Translations under genes and position numbers: made by a program
Assembly: GCF_000381265.1 (NCBI RefSeq)
Contig: NZ_KB906262.1
Location: 173,872-237,871 of the forward strand
DNA length: 64,000 bases
Direction of reading: 5' to 3'
Source of the DNA: Curvibacter lanceolatus ATCC 14669
GTDB taxonomy: Bacteria > Pseudomonadota > Gammaproteobacteria > Burkholderiales > Burkholderiaceae_C
The notes under the pieces: model-generated
What the model was told of the DNA's origin: nothing
The model's input: the letters and a program-made list of their open reading frames with translations, nothing else
Databases searched by the model: none
Part shown: positions 1 through 8,078 of the stretch, in pieces
How the letters are laid out: the number at the start of each line of letters is the position of its first letter
How positions within the stretch are numbered: the first letter of the stretch is position 1

Positions 1-138
1 CAACTGGAACAGGGTCGACTTGCCGGCGCCATTGGGCCCCAGCAGCACGCAGAACTGGCCGCCGGCCAGCGTCAGCCCCAGTTGTTGGAGGGCTTGGCGA
101 GAGCCATAGCTTTTGCTGAGGTGGCGCACGGAGAGCAT
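1..138 (-). CDS. ABC transporter ATP-binding protein, 5' part only (runs off the window)
   Basis: Only the first 46 codons are in the window. The start ATG is the complement of 136-138. The protein begins MLSVRHLSKSYGS and carries a Walker A motif, GPNGAGKST, at about residues 34-42, so this is the nucleotide-binding subunit of an ABC transporter. A sigma54-type promoter lies about 50 bases upstream, and the next gene upstream is a sigma54 activator. In other proteobacteria the PQQ-dependent alcohol oxidation cluster (pedF region) contains such an ATPase, which fits pedF being 2.6 kb away. That assignment is inference from neighbours; ATPase identity is certain. Confidence 0.85.
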   Translation of the reverse strand, partial: MLSVRHLSKSYGSRQALQQLGLTLAGGQFCVLLGPNGAGKSTLFQL

Positions 139-184
139 GGCGGGGTGGGTGTCTTGGCTGGCGGGTTGCAGAGGCTGGGTGTTC

Positions 185-201
185 TGCAAAGCCCGTGCCG
201 A
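185..201 (-). promoter_or_regulatory. sigma54 (-24/-12) promoter for the ABC ATPase gene
   Basis: Read on the minus strand the site is TCGGCACGGGCTTTGCA. It differs from the YTGGCACGRNNNTTGCW consensus at one position (T to C before GG). The invariant GG (198-199) and GC (186-187) are separated by exactly 10 bases. The predicted transcript start is near 174, about 36 bases before the ATG at 138. The activator gene lies immediately upstream. Confidence 0.75.
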
Positions 202-323
202 AAGCCCCGCGAAGGGGGGCTTGTAGGGGTTTTCAGGGGGGCGTTGGTGCCGGGGGGGCGCCTCAGCCCCCGGGACGCAGGGCCATCGGTGCGGGTGAGG
301 CGGAACAGAGCAGGCGGCGTGGT

Positions 324-379
324 GTTGTGCAACGGTGTTGCATCTCCGAGGTGTGACACCGGTGCTCCATCGGTGTCAC
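324..379. promoter_or_regulatory. cluster of inverted repeats, candidate activator binding sites
   Basis: Three nested dyads lie between the activator gene and the ATPase promoter: GTTGTGCAAC at 324-333, TGCAACGGTGTTGCA at 328-342, and GTGACACCG (353-361) paired with CGGTGTCAC (371-379). They sit about 125-180 bases upstream of the -24 element, the usual range for enhancer sites of sigma54 activators. The 353-379 hairpin could instead be a terminator for the activator gene, which ends at 406; it lacks a T-run. Confidence 0.45.
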
Positions 380-405
380 GCCGGGCCCTGGTTTTCCCCA
401 GGGGG

Positions 406-2487
406 TCAGGCGGGCCGGTCGCCCACGGCCTTGAGCTTGCGGTAGATGGTGTTGCGGCTGATGTTGAGGCGCTTGGCGGCCTCGGTCACATTGCCGTTGC
501 AGGCGGCCAGGGTCTGGCGGATGGTGCTGAGCTTGAGTTCGTGCAGCACTTCGCCCAGCGAGGCGGTGTCTCCGCCCGCGCTCTGCAGCGGCAGGGTGGG
601 GGTGGCCCCGGCGGCTTGGCCGCTCTGGGCACCCTGGCCGGTCTGACGTTGGCCGCGCGCGCTGCTCAGGTCTTCGAGGAAGTCCATGGGCAGGTGCACG
701 CGGGTGATCTCGCGGTCGGTGCCGGCCATCACGCAGGCGGTGCGCAGCACGTTGTGCAGCTGACGCAGGTTGCCCGGCCAGGCGTAGGCCTCGAACTCGG
801 CCAGCAGCTCTTCGCTGATGCCCAAGGGGTGTTGGGGCGAGAGTTGGCTGATCAGGCGCCGGCACACCACGCGCAGGTCGGTGCGTTCGCACAGGCGGGG
901 CAGGCGCACGGCCAGGCCGTTGATGCGGTAGTACAGGTCTTCGCGGAACTCGCCGCGCTCGATCATCTCGCGCAGGTTGCGGTGGGTGGCGCAGACCAGG
1001 TTGATGTCCACGTCGTGGGCTTTCTGCCCGCCCAGCGGCACCACCTTGCGCTCTTGCAGCACGCGCAGCAGGCGGGCCTGCAGCGACAGCGGCATGTCGC
1101 CGATCTCATCAAGGAACAGCGTGCCGCCATGGGCCTGCAGCAGCTTGCCGGCCGAGCCGCGGCGCTTGGCACCGGTGAAGGCGCCCTCTTCGTAGCCGAA
1201 CAGCTCGGACTCGATCAGCGTCTCGGGGATGGAGGCGCAGTTGACGGCCACAAAGGCCTGGTCCTTGCGCTGGCTGGCGCCGTGCAGGGCCGAGGCCAGC
1301 ACCTCTTTGCCGGTGCCGGTTTCGCCCAGGATCAGGATCGGGATGTCGCGGTCGAGCACGCGCCGCACCTGGTCGACCACCTGGGCCAGTCGGGCATCGC
1401 CGCGCGCCAGTTCGTTCAGGTCGGGGGCGTGGCGTGCCGCCGTGGCCGCGCGTGTAGAGGGTGTTGCAGCGGGGGCCTCGGGGGCCGGGCTGGCAGGCGT
1501 GGCGTGGGCGCGGGCTTCGCTGGCGCGGGTCTGGCCGAAGTGGAAGTGCTGGCCCAGCGAGGCGTCGTTGCACTGGGCCCGGGCATAGAGCATGCGGCCA
1601 TCGGGCAGGCGCATCTGCAAGGGGGCCATGCTGTGGCTGCGCAGGCGGTCCATCAGGGCGCCGAAGTCCATGCCGAACACCACGCGCACGCCCTGGATGC
1701 GGGCCGCCGCGCTGCTGGTGCCCAGCAGTTGCAGGCCGGCGCGGTTCACGCCCAGGATCTTGCCGTCGGCGCTCAGCGCGATCACGCCCTCGACCATGGT
1801 GCCGATCAGCTCGGGGCGGAAGTGGAAGTGCAGGCGCAGGTTGCGGCTGAAGTTGTCGCAGAACCAGTAGTTCTCGATGGTGCGCGCGGCCACCCGCACC
1901 AGGGCCATGGTGTGGGGGTGGAAGCTGTAGTGTTCGCCGGTGACATCGAGCACGCCGATCACGCCGCCCGAGTGGTCCATGATGGGCGAGGCCGAGCAGG
2001 TGAGCACGTGGTTGGACTGGATGTAGTGCTCGTTGGCGTGAACAAAGATGTCGCGCTCGGTGACCAGGGCGGTGCCGACCGCGTTCGTGCCCTTGGCGGC
2101 TTCGGACCAGCTGACCCCGGGGCGCAGCGCCACGCGCTCGGCAAAATCGACCGAGCCACTGTGGCCCGCCGACATCAGGATGGTGCCCTTGTCGTCGGCC
2201 AGGCACACGATGTTGCCGGTGCCGCTGACCTGCTCCAGCAGCATCTCCATCACTGGCAGGGCCTGGGCCTGCAGCCGGGCACAGCGCTCCTGGGCCAGCT
2301 TGAAGTCGGCCAGGGTCTCCATCGTGTAGTCGATGTGGTCACGCGGGTTGAGGCCCAGCTCCAGGCAGCGGTCGTGCGAATCACGGATCACGCTTTCGTG
2401 GGGTTCGGCCAGGGGGGCCAGGTCGCTGCTCATCGTGGCGCGCACAGGGGCAAAGCTGCGCAGCTCGTGGGGCACAAGGGGTTTCAT
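406..2487 (-). CDS. sigma54-dependent transcriptional activator (AcoR-like, GAF-AAA-Fis)
   Basis: This 693-residue bacterial enhancer-binding protein switches on sigma54 promoters using ATP. An N-terminal GAF-type sensory region (about 60-200) and a PAS-like stretch (about 225-320) precede the AAA+ domain. That domain has Walker A GETGTGKE near 390, the sigma54-contact loop GAFTGA near 445, and Walker B-type GGTLFLDEIGD. The C-terminus (about 645-690) is a Fis-type helix-turn-helix containing NISRNTIYRKLK. Architecture matches AcoR-type regulators of alcohol or acetoin catabolism. It sits between two divergently pointing sigma54 promoters (185-201 and 2667-2683), which it probably controls. 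Ligand is unknown; alcohols or aldehydes are an inference from the pedF neighbour. ATG with upstream GGAGACA fits as start. Confidence 0.92.
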   Translation of the reverse strand: MKPLVPHELRSFAPVRATMSSDLAPLAEPHESVIRDSHDRCLELGLNPRDHIDYTMETLADFKLAQERCARLQAQALPVMEMLLEQVSGTGNIVCLADDKGTILMSAGHSGSVDFAERVALRPGVSWSEAAKGTNAVGTALVTERDIFVHANEHYIQSNHVLTCSASPIMDHSGGVIGVLDVTGEHYSFHPHTMALVRVAARTIENYWFCDNFSRNLRLHFHFRPELIGTMVEGVIALSADGKILGVNRAGLQLLGTSSAAARIQGVRVVFGMDFGALMDRLRSHSMAPLQMRLPDGRMLYARAQCNDASLGQHFHFGQTRASEARAHATPASPAPEAPAATPSTRAATAARHAPDLNELARGDARLAQVVDQVRRVLDRDIPILILGETGTGKEVLASALHGASQRKDQAFVAVNCASIPETLIESELFGYEEGAFTGAKRRGSAGKLLQAHGGTLFLDEIGDMPLSLQARLLRVLQERKVVPLGGQKAHDVDINLVCATHRNLREMIERGEFREDLYYRINGLAVRLPRLCERTDLRVVCRRLISQLSPQHPLGISEELLAEFEAYAWPGNLRQLHNVLRTACVMAGTDREITRVHLPMDFLEDLSSARGQRQTGQGAQSGQAAGATPTLPLQSAGGDTASLGEVLHELKLSTIRQTLAACNGNVTEAAKRLNISRNTIYRKLKAVGDRPA

Positions 2488-2526
2488 CGCGTTTGTCTCC
2501 TGCAGCCCTGGGGGCTGTCATTTGTC

Positions 2527-2536
2527 GTTGTTCAAC
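2527..2536. promoter_or_regulatory. candidate enhancer palindrome GTTGTTCAAC
   Basis: A 10-base dyad about 133 bases upstream of the -24 element of the pedF promoter. It differs by one central base from GTTGTGCAAC at 324-333, which lies about 125 bases upstream of the other sigma54 promoter of the locus. The shared sequence and spacing suggest a common activator site; this is inference. Confidence 0.4.
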
Positions 2537-2666
2537 TCGCTCAAGAGGCTTGGCTAGCAAATCCTGGTCCAGCGTCACAGATTGGAGCAACGGCCTGCCA
2601 CGCTATAGCGCAAGGGGGTGCATGTCATGCGGAGTTGTCCTAGGGGGCGGTGCGAGGGTACGGGGC

Positions 2667-2683
2667 TTGGCATGCGCTTTGCT
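2667..2683 (+). promoter_or_regulatory. sigma54 (-24/-12) promoter for pedF operon
   Basis: The site reads TTGGCATGCGCTTTGCT. GG (2669-2670) and GC (2681-2682) are 10 bases apart, and the match to YTGGCACGRNNNTTGCW is good (C to T and R to C differ). The start of transcription would be near 2694, about 32 bases before the pedF ATG, whose ribosome-binding site GGAG is at 2717-2720. Confidence 0.75.
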
Positions 2684-2725
2684 GACAAGTGCCTACCGCT
2701 TATCAACAAAAAACCCGGAGACACC

Positions 2726-3217
2726 ATGAAACCGACTTCCATTTTCTGCCGCCCTTTGCGCTGGGCCGGTGCCCTGCTGCTGGCCTTGAGCAGCCTGGCG
2801 CACGCCCACGGCGATGTCACCCCCCAGGCGGTGGACACCGGCAACCTGCCCAAGCTGGGTGAGGAGTGGCGGGTGGACAACCCCTACAGCAAGAACCCCG
2901 AGGCGATCCGCATCGGCGCCTCGGGCTTCAACCAGAACTGCGCCCGCTGCCATGGCCTGGAGGCCATCTCGGGCGGCATCGCGCCCGACCTGCGGCATCT
3001 GGATGACGACTGCGCTTCCATCCGCGACGCCAAGAAGCAGCAGGCCTGCCTGCGCGATGTCAATGACTGGTTCGTGGGGCATTTTCGCCATGGTGTGACC
3101 CGCAATGGCGCGGTCTACATGCCGGGCTTTGAGGGCATCCTGTCGCAGGAGGCGGCCTGGGCCATCAAGACCTACCTGGAATCGTTGCGCGTCAAACCCC
3201 TGGCGGAGGCCAAGTGA
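2726..3217 (+). CDS. pedF: cytochrome c-550 PedF
   Basis: Periplasmic c-type cytochrome of 163 residues, predicted electron acceptor of a PQQ-dependent alcohol dehydrogenase. A signal peptide (about 1-28, ending SSLAHA) is followed by the heme motif CARCH near residue 72, and a Met near the C-terminus (VYMPGF) is a candidate axial ligand. The body, including the VDNPYS and CASIRDAKKQQACL segments, resembles the PedF family. The next gene starts within its stop codon (GTGA overlap), so the two are translationally coupled. No alcohol dehydrogenase gene is in the window. ATG at 2726 has GGAG six bases upstream; earlier in-frame starts lie upstream of the predicted sigma54 transcript start. Confidence 0.88.
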   Translation: MKPTSIFCRPLRWAGALLLALSSLAHAHGDVTPQAVDTGNLPKLGEEWRVDNPYSKNPEAIRIGASGFNQNCARCHGLEAISGGIAPDLRHLDDDCASIRDAKKQQACLRDVNDWFVGHFRHGVTRNGAVYMPGFEGILSQEAAWAIKTYLESLRVKPLAEAK

Positions 3218-4053
3218 TTGCCCGCCGCAGCCTGTTGAAGGCCTCGGCGGCCCTGGCGGCCGCCCCGCTGGCCTGGCCGGCCCAGGCCCAGGAGGAATCC
3301 GCCTGGGCGCGCATCCAGGCGCGCGGGGTGCTGTCGGTGGCGATCTACAACGACAACCCGCCCTTCAACGTCAAAGGCAAGGGCATCGATGCCGAGTTGG
3401 CGCGCCTGCTGGCCGCCCAGCTGGGGCTCAAGCTGAACCTGCTGCCTTTCGACGCCGACGAAAAAATGGGCGACGACCTGCGCAACATGGTCTGGAAAGG
3501 CCATTACCTGGGCTACGGCCCGGCCGATGTGCTGCTGCATGTGCCGGTGGACAAGCCCCTGATGGACGCCGAGCGCCAGGTGCTGATCTTCGGGCCCTAT
3601 TACCGCGAGCGGGTGGTGATGGCGCGTCGGCTGGACCGGCTGCCCGATCTGGAGAGCCTGGCCGCCCTCAAGGGCCACAAGGTGGCCGTGGCCGGGCAAT
3701 CGCTGGCCGGCTGGTTGCTGATCGGCGCCGACCAGGGGGCCTACCGCGATCTGTTGACCACCCATTTGCCCGATGGCACGGCGGCAGCCCGGCTGCTGCG
3801 CGATGGCGAGGTGGATGCGGCGGCGGGACAGGCCTCCGAGCTGTACTCGGTGCTGGGCGACGACAAGCGCTTCTTCATCGAGGCCCTGCCCATGCCCCGC
3901 GCCCCGCGTGACGGTTGGGCCGTGGGCATGGCCGTCAAGAAGCCCTCGGTTGAATTGGCGCAGGCCCTGCAGGCCGCGCTCAATGCCGTGGTGGCGGACG
4001 GGCGGCTGGCCAAGGCCTTTGCCGCGGCCCAGGTGCCCTGGCAGGCGCCTTGA
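3214..4053 (+). CDS. quinoprotein dehydrogenase-associated periplasmic substrate-binding protein
   Basis: A 279-residue periplasmic binding protein of the SBP_bac_3 fold. It starts at a GTG overlapping the pedF stop by four bases. The N-terminus has a twin-arginine-like ARRSLLKASAALAAAP signal. Family features include the early VAIYNDNPPFN segment and the LNLLPFDADEKMGDDLRNM segment, typical of the putative ABC-type binding proteins that accompany quinoprotein dehydrogenases. Its exact role is unresolved in the family: cofactor or substrate capture, or assembly of the dehydrogenase. Co-transcription with pedF from the sigma54 promoter is likely. Confidence 0.82.
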   Translation: MIARRSLLKASAALAAAPLAWPAQAQEESAWARIQARGVLSVAIYNDNPPFNVKGKGIDAELARLLAAQLGLKLNLLPFDADEKMGDDLRNMVWKGHYLGYGPADVLLHVPVDKPLMDAERQVLIFGPYYRERVVMARRLDRLPDLESLAALKGHKVAVAGQSLAGWLLIGADQGAYRDLLTTHLPDGTAAARLLRDGEVDAAAGQASELYSVLGDDKRFFIEALPMPRAPRDGWAVGMAVKKPSVELAQALQAALNAVVADGRLAKAFAAAQVPWQAP

Positions 4054-4124
4054 GCACGGGAACAAGCGCTTAGACCGCTTGTCACCTGCTTCGGCCTGGA
4101 GCGTTCCAAAAAGTGACAGTGCTG

Positions 4125-4153
4125 CGCCGCCCCGGGTTTGCCCTGGGGCGGCG
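4125..4153. terminator. strong hairpin between convergent genes
   Basis: CGCCGCCCC (4125-4133) pairs with GGGGCGGCG (4145-4153) over an 11-base loop. It lies between the binding-protein gene ending at 4053 and the oppositely oriented cytochrome gene ending at 4184, so it could stop transcription from both sides. The following sequence is only modestly T-rich, so it may be a Rho-assisted or blocking hairpin. Confidence 0.55.
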
Positions 4154-4183
4154 TTGTGCTTTCAGCGCGTGCTCAGAGGTTGA

Positions 4184-4561
4184 TCAGGGCAGGTTCAGGA
4201 TCCAGCCCACCAGCTTGCTCGCATCGGCCTGGCTGATGGCCACGGCATTGGGCGGCATGGCCAGGCCGCTGGCCTGCCCCTTCCAGTGGCTGTTGTAGGG
4301 GTTGGAGCCCTGCATCACGGTCTGAACCAGGGTGTCCAGCGCCTGGGCCTGGCCCTTGTACTTGTGGGCCACGTCCTGCCAGTTGGGGCCGATGGGCTTG
4401 CTGCCGTCGGCGCTCTTGGCACCGGACTCGATGTGGTGGCAGGTCAGGCAGCCGCTGCCCAGGGCCAGGGCCTTCATCTGGGCGTCCAGCGTGGCGTCGG
4501 CCTGTGCGGCCTGGGCGCCCAGCAGCAGGGCGCCGAGCATCAGGGTGGTTTTGAAAGACAT
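4184..4561 (-). CDS. class I cytochrome c (cytochrome c-551/552 type)
   Basis: A 125-residue monoheme periplasmic cytochrome. A signal peptide ends near QAAQA (about residue 21), and the heme-binding motif CLTCH is near residue 38. MPPNAVAISQADA near the C-terminus supplies the likely Met axial ligand, followed by the typical KLVGWILNL helix. The ATG (complement 4559-4561) has AAGGAG seven bases upstream. It converges on the pedF operon and may be an electron shuttle between the quinoprotein system and terminal oxidases, but it has its own promoter and that link is inference. Confidence 0.88.
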   Translation of the reverse strand: MSFKTTLMLGALLLGAQAAQADATLDAQMKALALGSGCLTCHHIESGAKSADGSKPIGPNWQDVAHKYKGQAQALDTLVQTVMQGSNPYNSHWKGQASGLAMPPNAVAISQADASKLVGWILNLP

Positions 4562-4869
4562 GGTCCATCTCCTTGTCGTTGAACGGTGCGGAACACCCCG
4601 CGGGGCCCGGCTTGCGCCGGGTTGTGACACACCGTGTCACTTCGTGGGGGCTGAGCGCTCCGGGCGCAAATTCCATGCCTTCAATGGGGTTTTCTGACGG
4701 GGCGGCACGGGTGTTTGCGCTGCATCAAATGCAAGCTCGATGGGCTCCGTGGCCCAGGCCGCAGGCGGGGCAGCGGGCCCGCAGGGGCCGTGCTAAAGTG
4801 ATCCGGTTCCGGGTGGTCAACAGGCACGGATGGCGTGCCCTCTCACCCGGCGTCTGACGGAGACACAAC
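4562..4869. other. divergent intergenic region with perfect palindrome
   Basis: This 308-base gap lies between the outward-reading cytochrome and aminotransferase genes and should hold both promoters. The only clear element is a perfect dyad, GTGACACACCGTGTCAC, at 4624-4640, 63 bases upstream of the cytochrome start, which looks like an operator. Its half-site GTGACAC also occurs in the 353-379 dyad near the sigma54 activator. No sigma54 or convincing sigma70 promoter was recognised. Confidence 0.5.
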
Positions 4870-6024
4870 ATGCCCGGACTCTTGCCCCAGGTGGACCCCG
4901 ACGGTCTGCTCGAATTCTCGGTGGTCTACACCGATCGCGCGCTCAACCACATGTCGGCGCGGTTTCGCCGCGTCATGCTCGACATCGGCGACATGCTCAA
5001 AGAGGTCTATGGCGCCCACAGTGCCGTGCTGGTGCCCGGCAGCGGCACCTTCGGCATGGAGTCGGTGGCGCGTCAGTTTGCCGGCGGCAAGAAGGTGCTG
5101 ATTCTGCGCAATGGCTGGTTCAGTTTCCGCTGGTCGCAGATCCTGGAGATGGGCGCCATCACGTCAGAGGTCACGGTGCTCAAGGCGCGTCGCGTGGCCC
5201 CCGGGTCTCAGGCCCCCTGGGCCCCGGCCCCCATCGACGAGGTGGTGGCCACCATCCGCGCCGAAAAGCCCGCCGTGGTGTTTGCCCCGCACGTTGAAAC
5301 CGCCTCGGGCATGATCCTGCCCGACGACTACCTGCGCAGCGTGGCCGAGGCCGTGCACGAGGTGGGCGGCCTGTTCGTGCTGGATTGCATCGCCTCGGGG
5401 GCGGTGTGGGTCAACATGCGCGACACCGGTGTTGACGTGCTGATCTCGGCGCCGCAAAAGGGCTGGAGCAGCTCGCCGGCCTGCGCCATGGTGATGATGT
5501 CGGAGCGCGCCCGCCAGGCCATCGAAGGCACCACCAGCACCAGTTTTGCCTGCGATCTGAAAAAGTGGCTGCAGATCACCGAGAGCTACGAAAACGGCAG
5601 CCACGCCTACCACACCACCATGCCCACCGACGCCCTGGTGCGCCTGCGTGACACCATGAAGGAAACCCAGGCCCTGGGCTTTGCCCGCATGCGCGAAGCG
5701 CAATGGGCACTGGGCCGCGGCGTGCGCCAGTTGTTCGAGTCGCGCGGCATCCCCAGCGTGGCAGCGCCTGGCTTCCAGGCCCCCGGGGTGGTGGTGAGCT
5801 ACACCGAGGACGCCGACATCCAGTCGAGCAAGAAATTCGCCGCCGTGGGCCTGCAGACCGCAGCCGGCGTGCCGCTGCAATGCGACGAGGGCGCCGACTT
5901 CCGCACCTTCCGCATCGGCCTGTTCGGCCTCGAAAAATGGCAGAACGTGGAGCGCACCGTCGGCCAACTGGCCGCCGCCCTCGACCAGGTCGGCCACCCC
6001 GCCCGCGAACCCGTCGCCGCCTGA
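4870..6024 (+). CDS. class V PLP-dependent aminotransferase (serine/alanine-glyoxylate type)
   Basis: A 384-residue fold-type I PLP enzyme of aminotransferase class V. The presumed Schiff-base lysine is in the SAPQKGWSS segment (about 195-203), preceded by the cofactor-binding Asp in LFVLDCIAS. The N-terminal VPGSGTFGMESVARQF is typical of alanine-glyoxylate/serine-glyoxylate aminotransferase relatives. It probably interconverts glyoxylate or a 2-oxo acid with an amino acid. The convergent downstream gene is glcD, which makes glyoxylate, so the two may be metabolically linked; they are not co-transcribed. ATG with upstream GGAGACACA fits as start. Confidence 0.82.
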   Translation: MPGLLPQVDPDGLLEFSVVYTDRALNHMSARFRRVMLDIGDMLKEVYGAHSAVLVPGSGTFGMESVARQFAGGKKVLILRNGWFSFRWSQILEMGAITSEVTVLKARRVAPGSQAPWAPAPIDEVVATIRAEKPAVVFAPHVETASGMILPDDYLRSVAEAVHEVGGLFVLDCIASGAVWVNMRDTGVDVLISAPQKGWSSSPACAMVMMSERARQAIEGTTSTSFACDLKKWLQITESYENGSHAYHTTMPTDALVRLRDTMKETQALGFARMREAQWALGRGVRQLFESRGIPSVAAPGFQAPGVVVSYTEDADIQSSKKFAAVGLQTAAGVPLQCDEGADFRTFRIGLFGLEKWQNVERTVGQLAAALDQVGHPAREPVAA

Positions 6025-6064
6025 GCCCCGCCGCAGCCCGGACGTTCAAGATGAACGCGGCTTT

Positions 6065-6438
6065 GGCTTTGCTAGGCCGCTGGTGTCGTCCCCTTGGGGG
6101 GCGATGGCGTCAAATTGGGGCACTACCCAGACATATGCAACTGGGCGCTGCATCTGAAGAATAGGGGCCGCACCGTTCAAAAGGCTGCGGAGCAAGCCAC
6201 ACCAGCAGACACCGCGGAGCTGGCTTTGCCAGGCCGCTGGTGTCGTCCCCCTCGGGGGCGATGGCGTCAAATTGGGGCCCTACCCAGATATCGGCATTGG
6301 GCGCTGCATCTGAACAAGAGGGGCTTCACCGTTCAAAAGGCTGCGGAGCAAGCCACGCCAGCAGACACCGCGGAGCTGGCTTTGCCAGGCCGCTGGTGTC
6401 GTCCCCTGGGGGATGGCGCCGAAGGCGACTCAGGGGGG
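6065..6438. repeat. tandem repeat of 156-157 bases, about 2.4 copies
   Basis: Units begin with GGCTTTGCYAGGCCGCTGG at 6065, 6222 and 6378, giving periods of 157 and 156. The third copy is partial and ends against the glcD stop codon at 6439. The array fills the whole gap between two convergent genes. Because 156 is a multiple of three, an open frame runs through it, but nothing supports it as a gene. Short hairpins in each unit (for example CCCCCTCGGGGG) may help end transcription. Confidence 0.85.
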
Positions 6439-7941
6439 TCAAAATCTAGGTAGATCCGGATGCTTGATCTTCCCGCCGCGCACCAGCTCCTTGCCGTACT
6501 CGGCGCAGCGGTGCTTGCTCGGGATCACCTTGCCCGGGTTCAGCAGGCCGCGCGGGTCGAAGGCGCGCTTCACGCCCAGCATCTGCTCGCGCTCCTCGGG
6601 GCTGAACTGCACGCACATGCTGTTGAGCTTCTCCACGCCCACGCCGTGCTCGCCGGTCACGGTGCCGCCCATGGCCACGCTGGTTTCCAGGATGTCGGCG
6701 CCGAACAGCTCGCAGCGGTGCAGCTGGTCGGGGTCGTTGGCATCGAACAGGATCAGCGGGTGCAGGTTGCCGTCACCGGCGTGGAACACGTTGGCGCAGC
6801 GCAGCTGGTACTTCTTCTCCATCTCGCTGATGGCCAGCAGGATGTCGGCCAGGCGCTTGCGCGGGATGGTCGAGTCCATGCACATGTAGTCGGGGCTGAT
6901 GCGGCCGCTGGCCGGGAAGGCGTTCTTGCGCCCGCTCCAGAAGCGCAGGCGCTCGCCCTCGTCGCGGCTCACCGCGATGGCGGTGGCACCGCAGCGGCGC
7001 AGCACCTCGCTCATGCGGCCGATTTCTTCTTCGACCTCTTCGGGCGTGCCGTCGCTCTCGCACAGCAGAATGGCTTCGGCGTTCAGGTCGTAGCCCGCGT
7101 GCACAAAGTCTTCCACGGCGGCGGTCATGGGCTTGTCCATCATCTCCAGGCCGGCCGGGATGATGCCGGCGGCAATCACCTCAGCCACCGCATCGCCGGC
7201 TTTGCGCATGTCGTCAAAGCTGGCCATGATGCAGCGCGCCAGTTGCGGCTTGGGCACCAGCTTCACCGTGACCTCGGTGGTCACGGCCAGCATGCCTTCG
7301 CTGCCGATCACGATGGACAGCAGGTCCAGGCCCGGGCAGTCCAGGGCATCGCTGCCGAACTCGACGGCTTCGCCGGCCATGGTGTAGCCGCGCACCTTGA
7401 GCACGTTGTGCACCGTCAGCCCGTATTTCAGGCAGTGCACGCCGCCTGAGTTTTCGGCCACATTGCCGCCGATGGTGCAGGCAATCTGGCTGCTGGGGTC
7501 GGGCGCGTAGTACAGGCCGAAGGGGGCCGCGGCCTCGCTGATGGCCAGGTTGCGCACGCCGCCCTGGACCACCGCGGTGCGGCTGGCCGGGTCGATGCGC
7601 ACGATCTGGTTGAACTTGGCCAGCGACATCGTGACCCCCATCTTGTGCGGCATGGCGCCCCCCGACAGGCCGGTGCCAGCCCCGCGGGCCACCACCGGCA
7701 CCTGCAGTTCGTGGCAGGCCTGCAGCACGGCCTGCACCTCGTCTTCGGTTTCGGGCAGAGCCACGACCAGCGGGCGCTCGCGGTAGGCCGTCAGGCCGTC
7801 GCACTCGTAGGGCACGGTGTCTTCGTTGTGCCACAGCAGGGCATGGGCGGGCAGCACGGCCTGCAGGGCCGCCACCACCTGGGCCTGGCGCTCGGCGCGG
7901 TGGCGGTGGTCGGTGGTCGGCGCGGACAAGGAGGCGTTCAT
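6439..7941 (-). CDS. glcD: glycolate oxidase FAD-linked subunit GlcD
   Basis: A 500-residue FAD-linked oxidase that oxidises glycolate or another 2-hydroxy acid to the 2-oxo acid. The FAD_binding_4 domain (about 55-195) has VARGAGTGLSGGAMP and GGNVAENSGGVHCLKYG. The FAD-oxidase C-terminal domain (about 230-480) has NVFHAGDGNLHPLI and GGTVTGEHGVG. Length and motifs match GlcD. The usual partners glcE and glcF are not adjacent, so it may belong to the related D-2-hydroxyacid (D-lactate) dehydrogenases that act alone. Start ATG is the complement of 7939-7941. Confidence 0.87.
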   Translation of the reverse strand: MNASLSAPTTDHRHRAERQAQVVAALQAVLPAHALLWHNEDTVPYECDGLTAYRERPLVVALPETEDEVQAVLQACHELQVPVVARGAGTGLSGGAMPHKMGVTMSLAKFNQIVRIDPASRTAVVQGGVRNLAISEAAAPFGLYYAPDPSSQIACTIGGNVAENSGGVHCLKYGLTVHNVLKVRGYTMAGEAVEFGSDALDCPGLDLLSIVIGSEGMLAVTTEVTVKLVPKPQLARCIMASFDDMRKAGDAVAEVIAAGIIPAGLEMMDKPMTAAVEDFVHAGYDLNAEAILLCESDGTPEEVEEEIGRMSEVLRRCGATAIAVSRDEGERLRFWSGRKNAFPASGRISPDYMCMDSTIPRKRLADILLAISEMEKKYQLRCANVFHAGDGNLHPLILFDANDPDQLHRCELFGADILETSVAMGGTVTGEHGVGVEKLNSMCVQFSPEEREQMLGVKRAFDPRGLLNPGKVIPSKHRCAEYGKELVRGGKIKHPDLPRF

Positions 7942-8078
7942 GGCATGGATCCGGACGGTTTCTGGACAACAGCGTGCACGCCAGCGCAGGCCGGCGGCAA
8001 GAGCCGGTAATTTAAGCCCAAACCGCGGGCGCCGGCCATGAAGTTTCTTTCAGCAATGCGTGAAGAAAATGCCCCCTG

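Noticed and set aside
353..379. GTGACACCG/CGGTGTCAC hairpin as a terminator of the activator gene
   Set aside because: No T-run follows on the minus strand; its position fits an enhancer dyad at least as well, so it is listed only as a candidate site.
82..2643. Long plus-strand open frame opposite the sigma54 activator (853 codons)
   Set aside because: It is the antisense of a clear AAA+ activator and has a low-complexity Gly/Ala/His/Gln composition without any domain.
6094..6453. 119-codon frame through the tandem repeat
   Set aside because: The repeat length is a multiple of three, which keeps any frame open; no start signal or family similarity.
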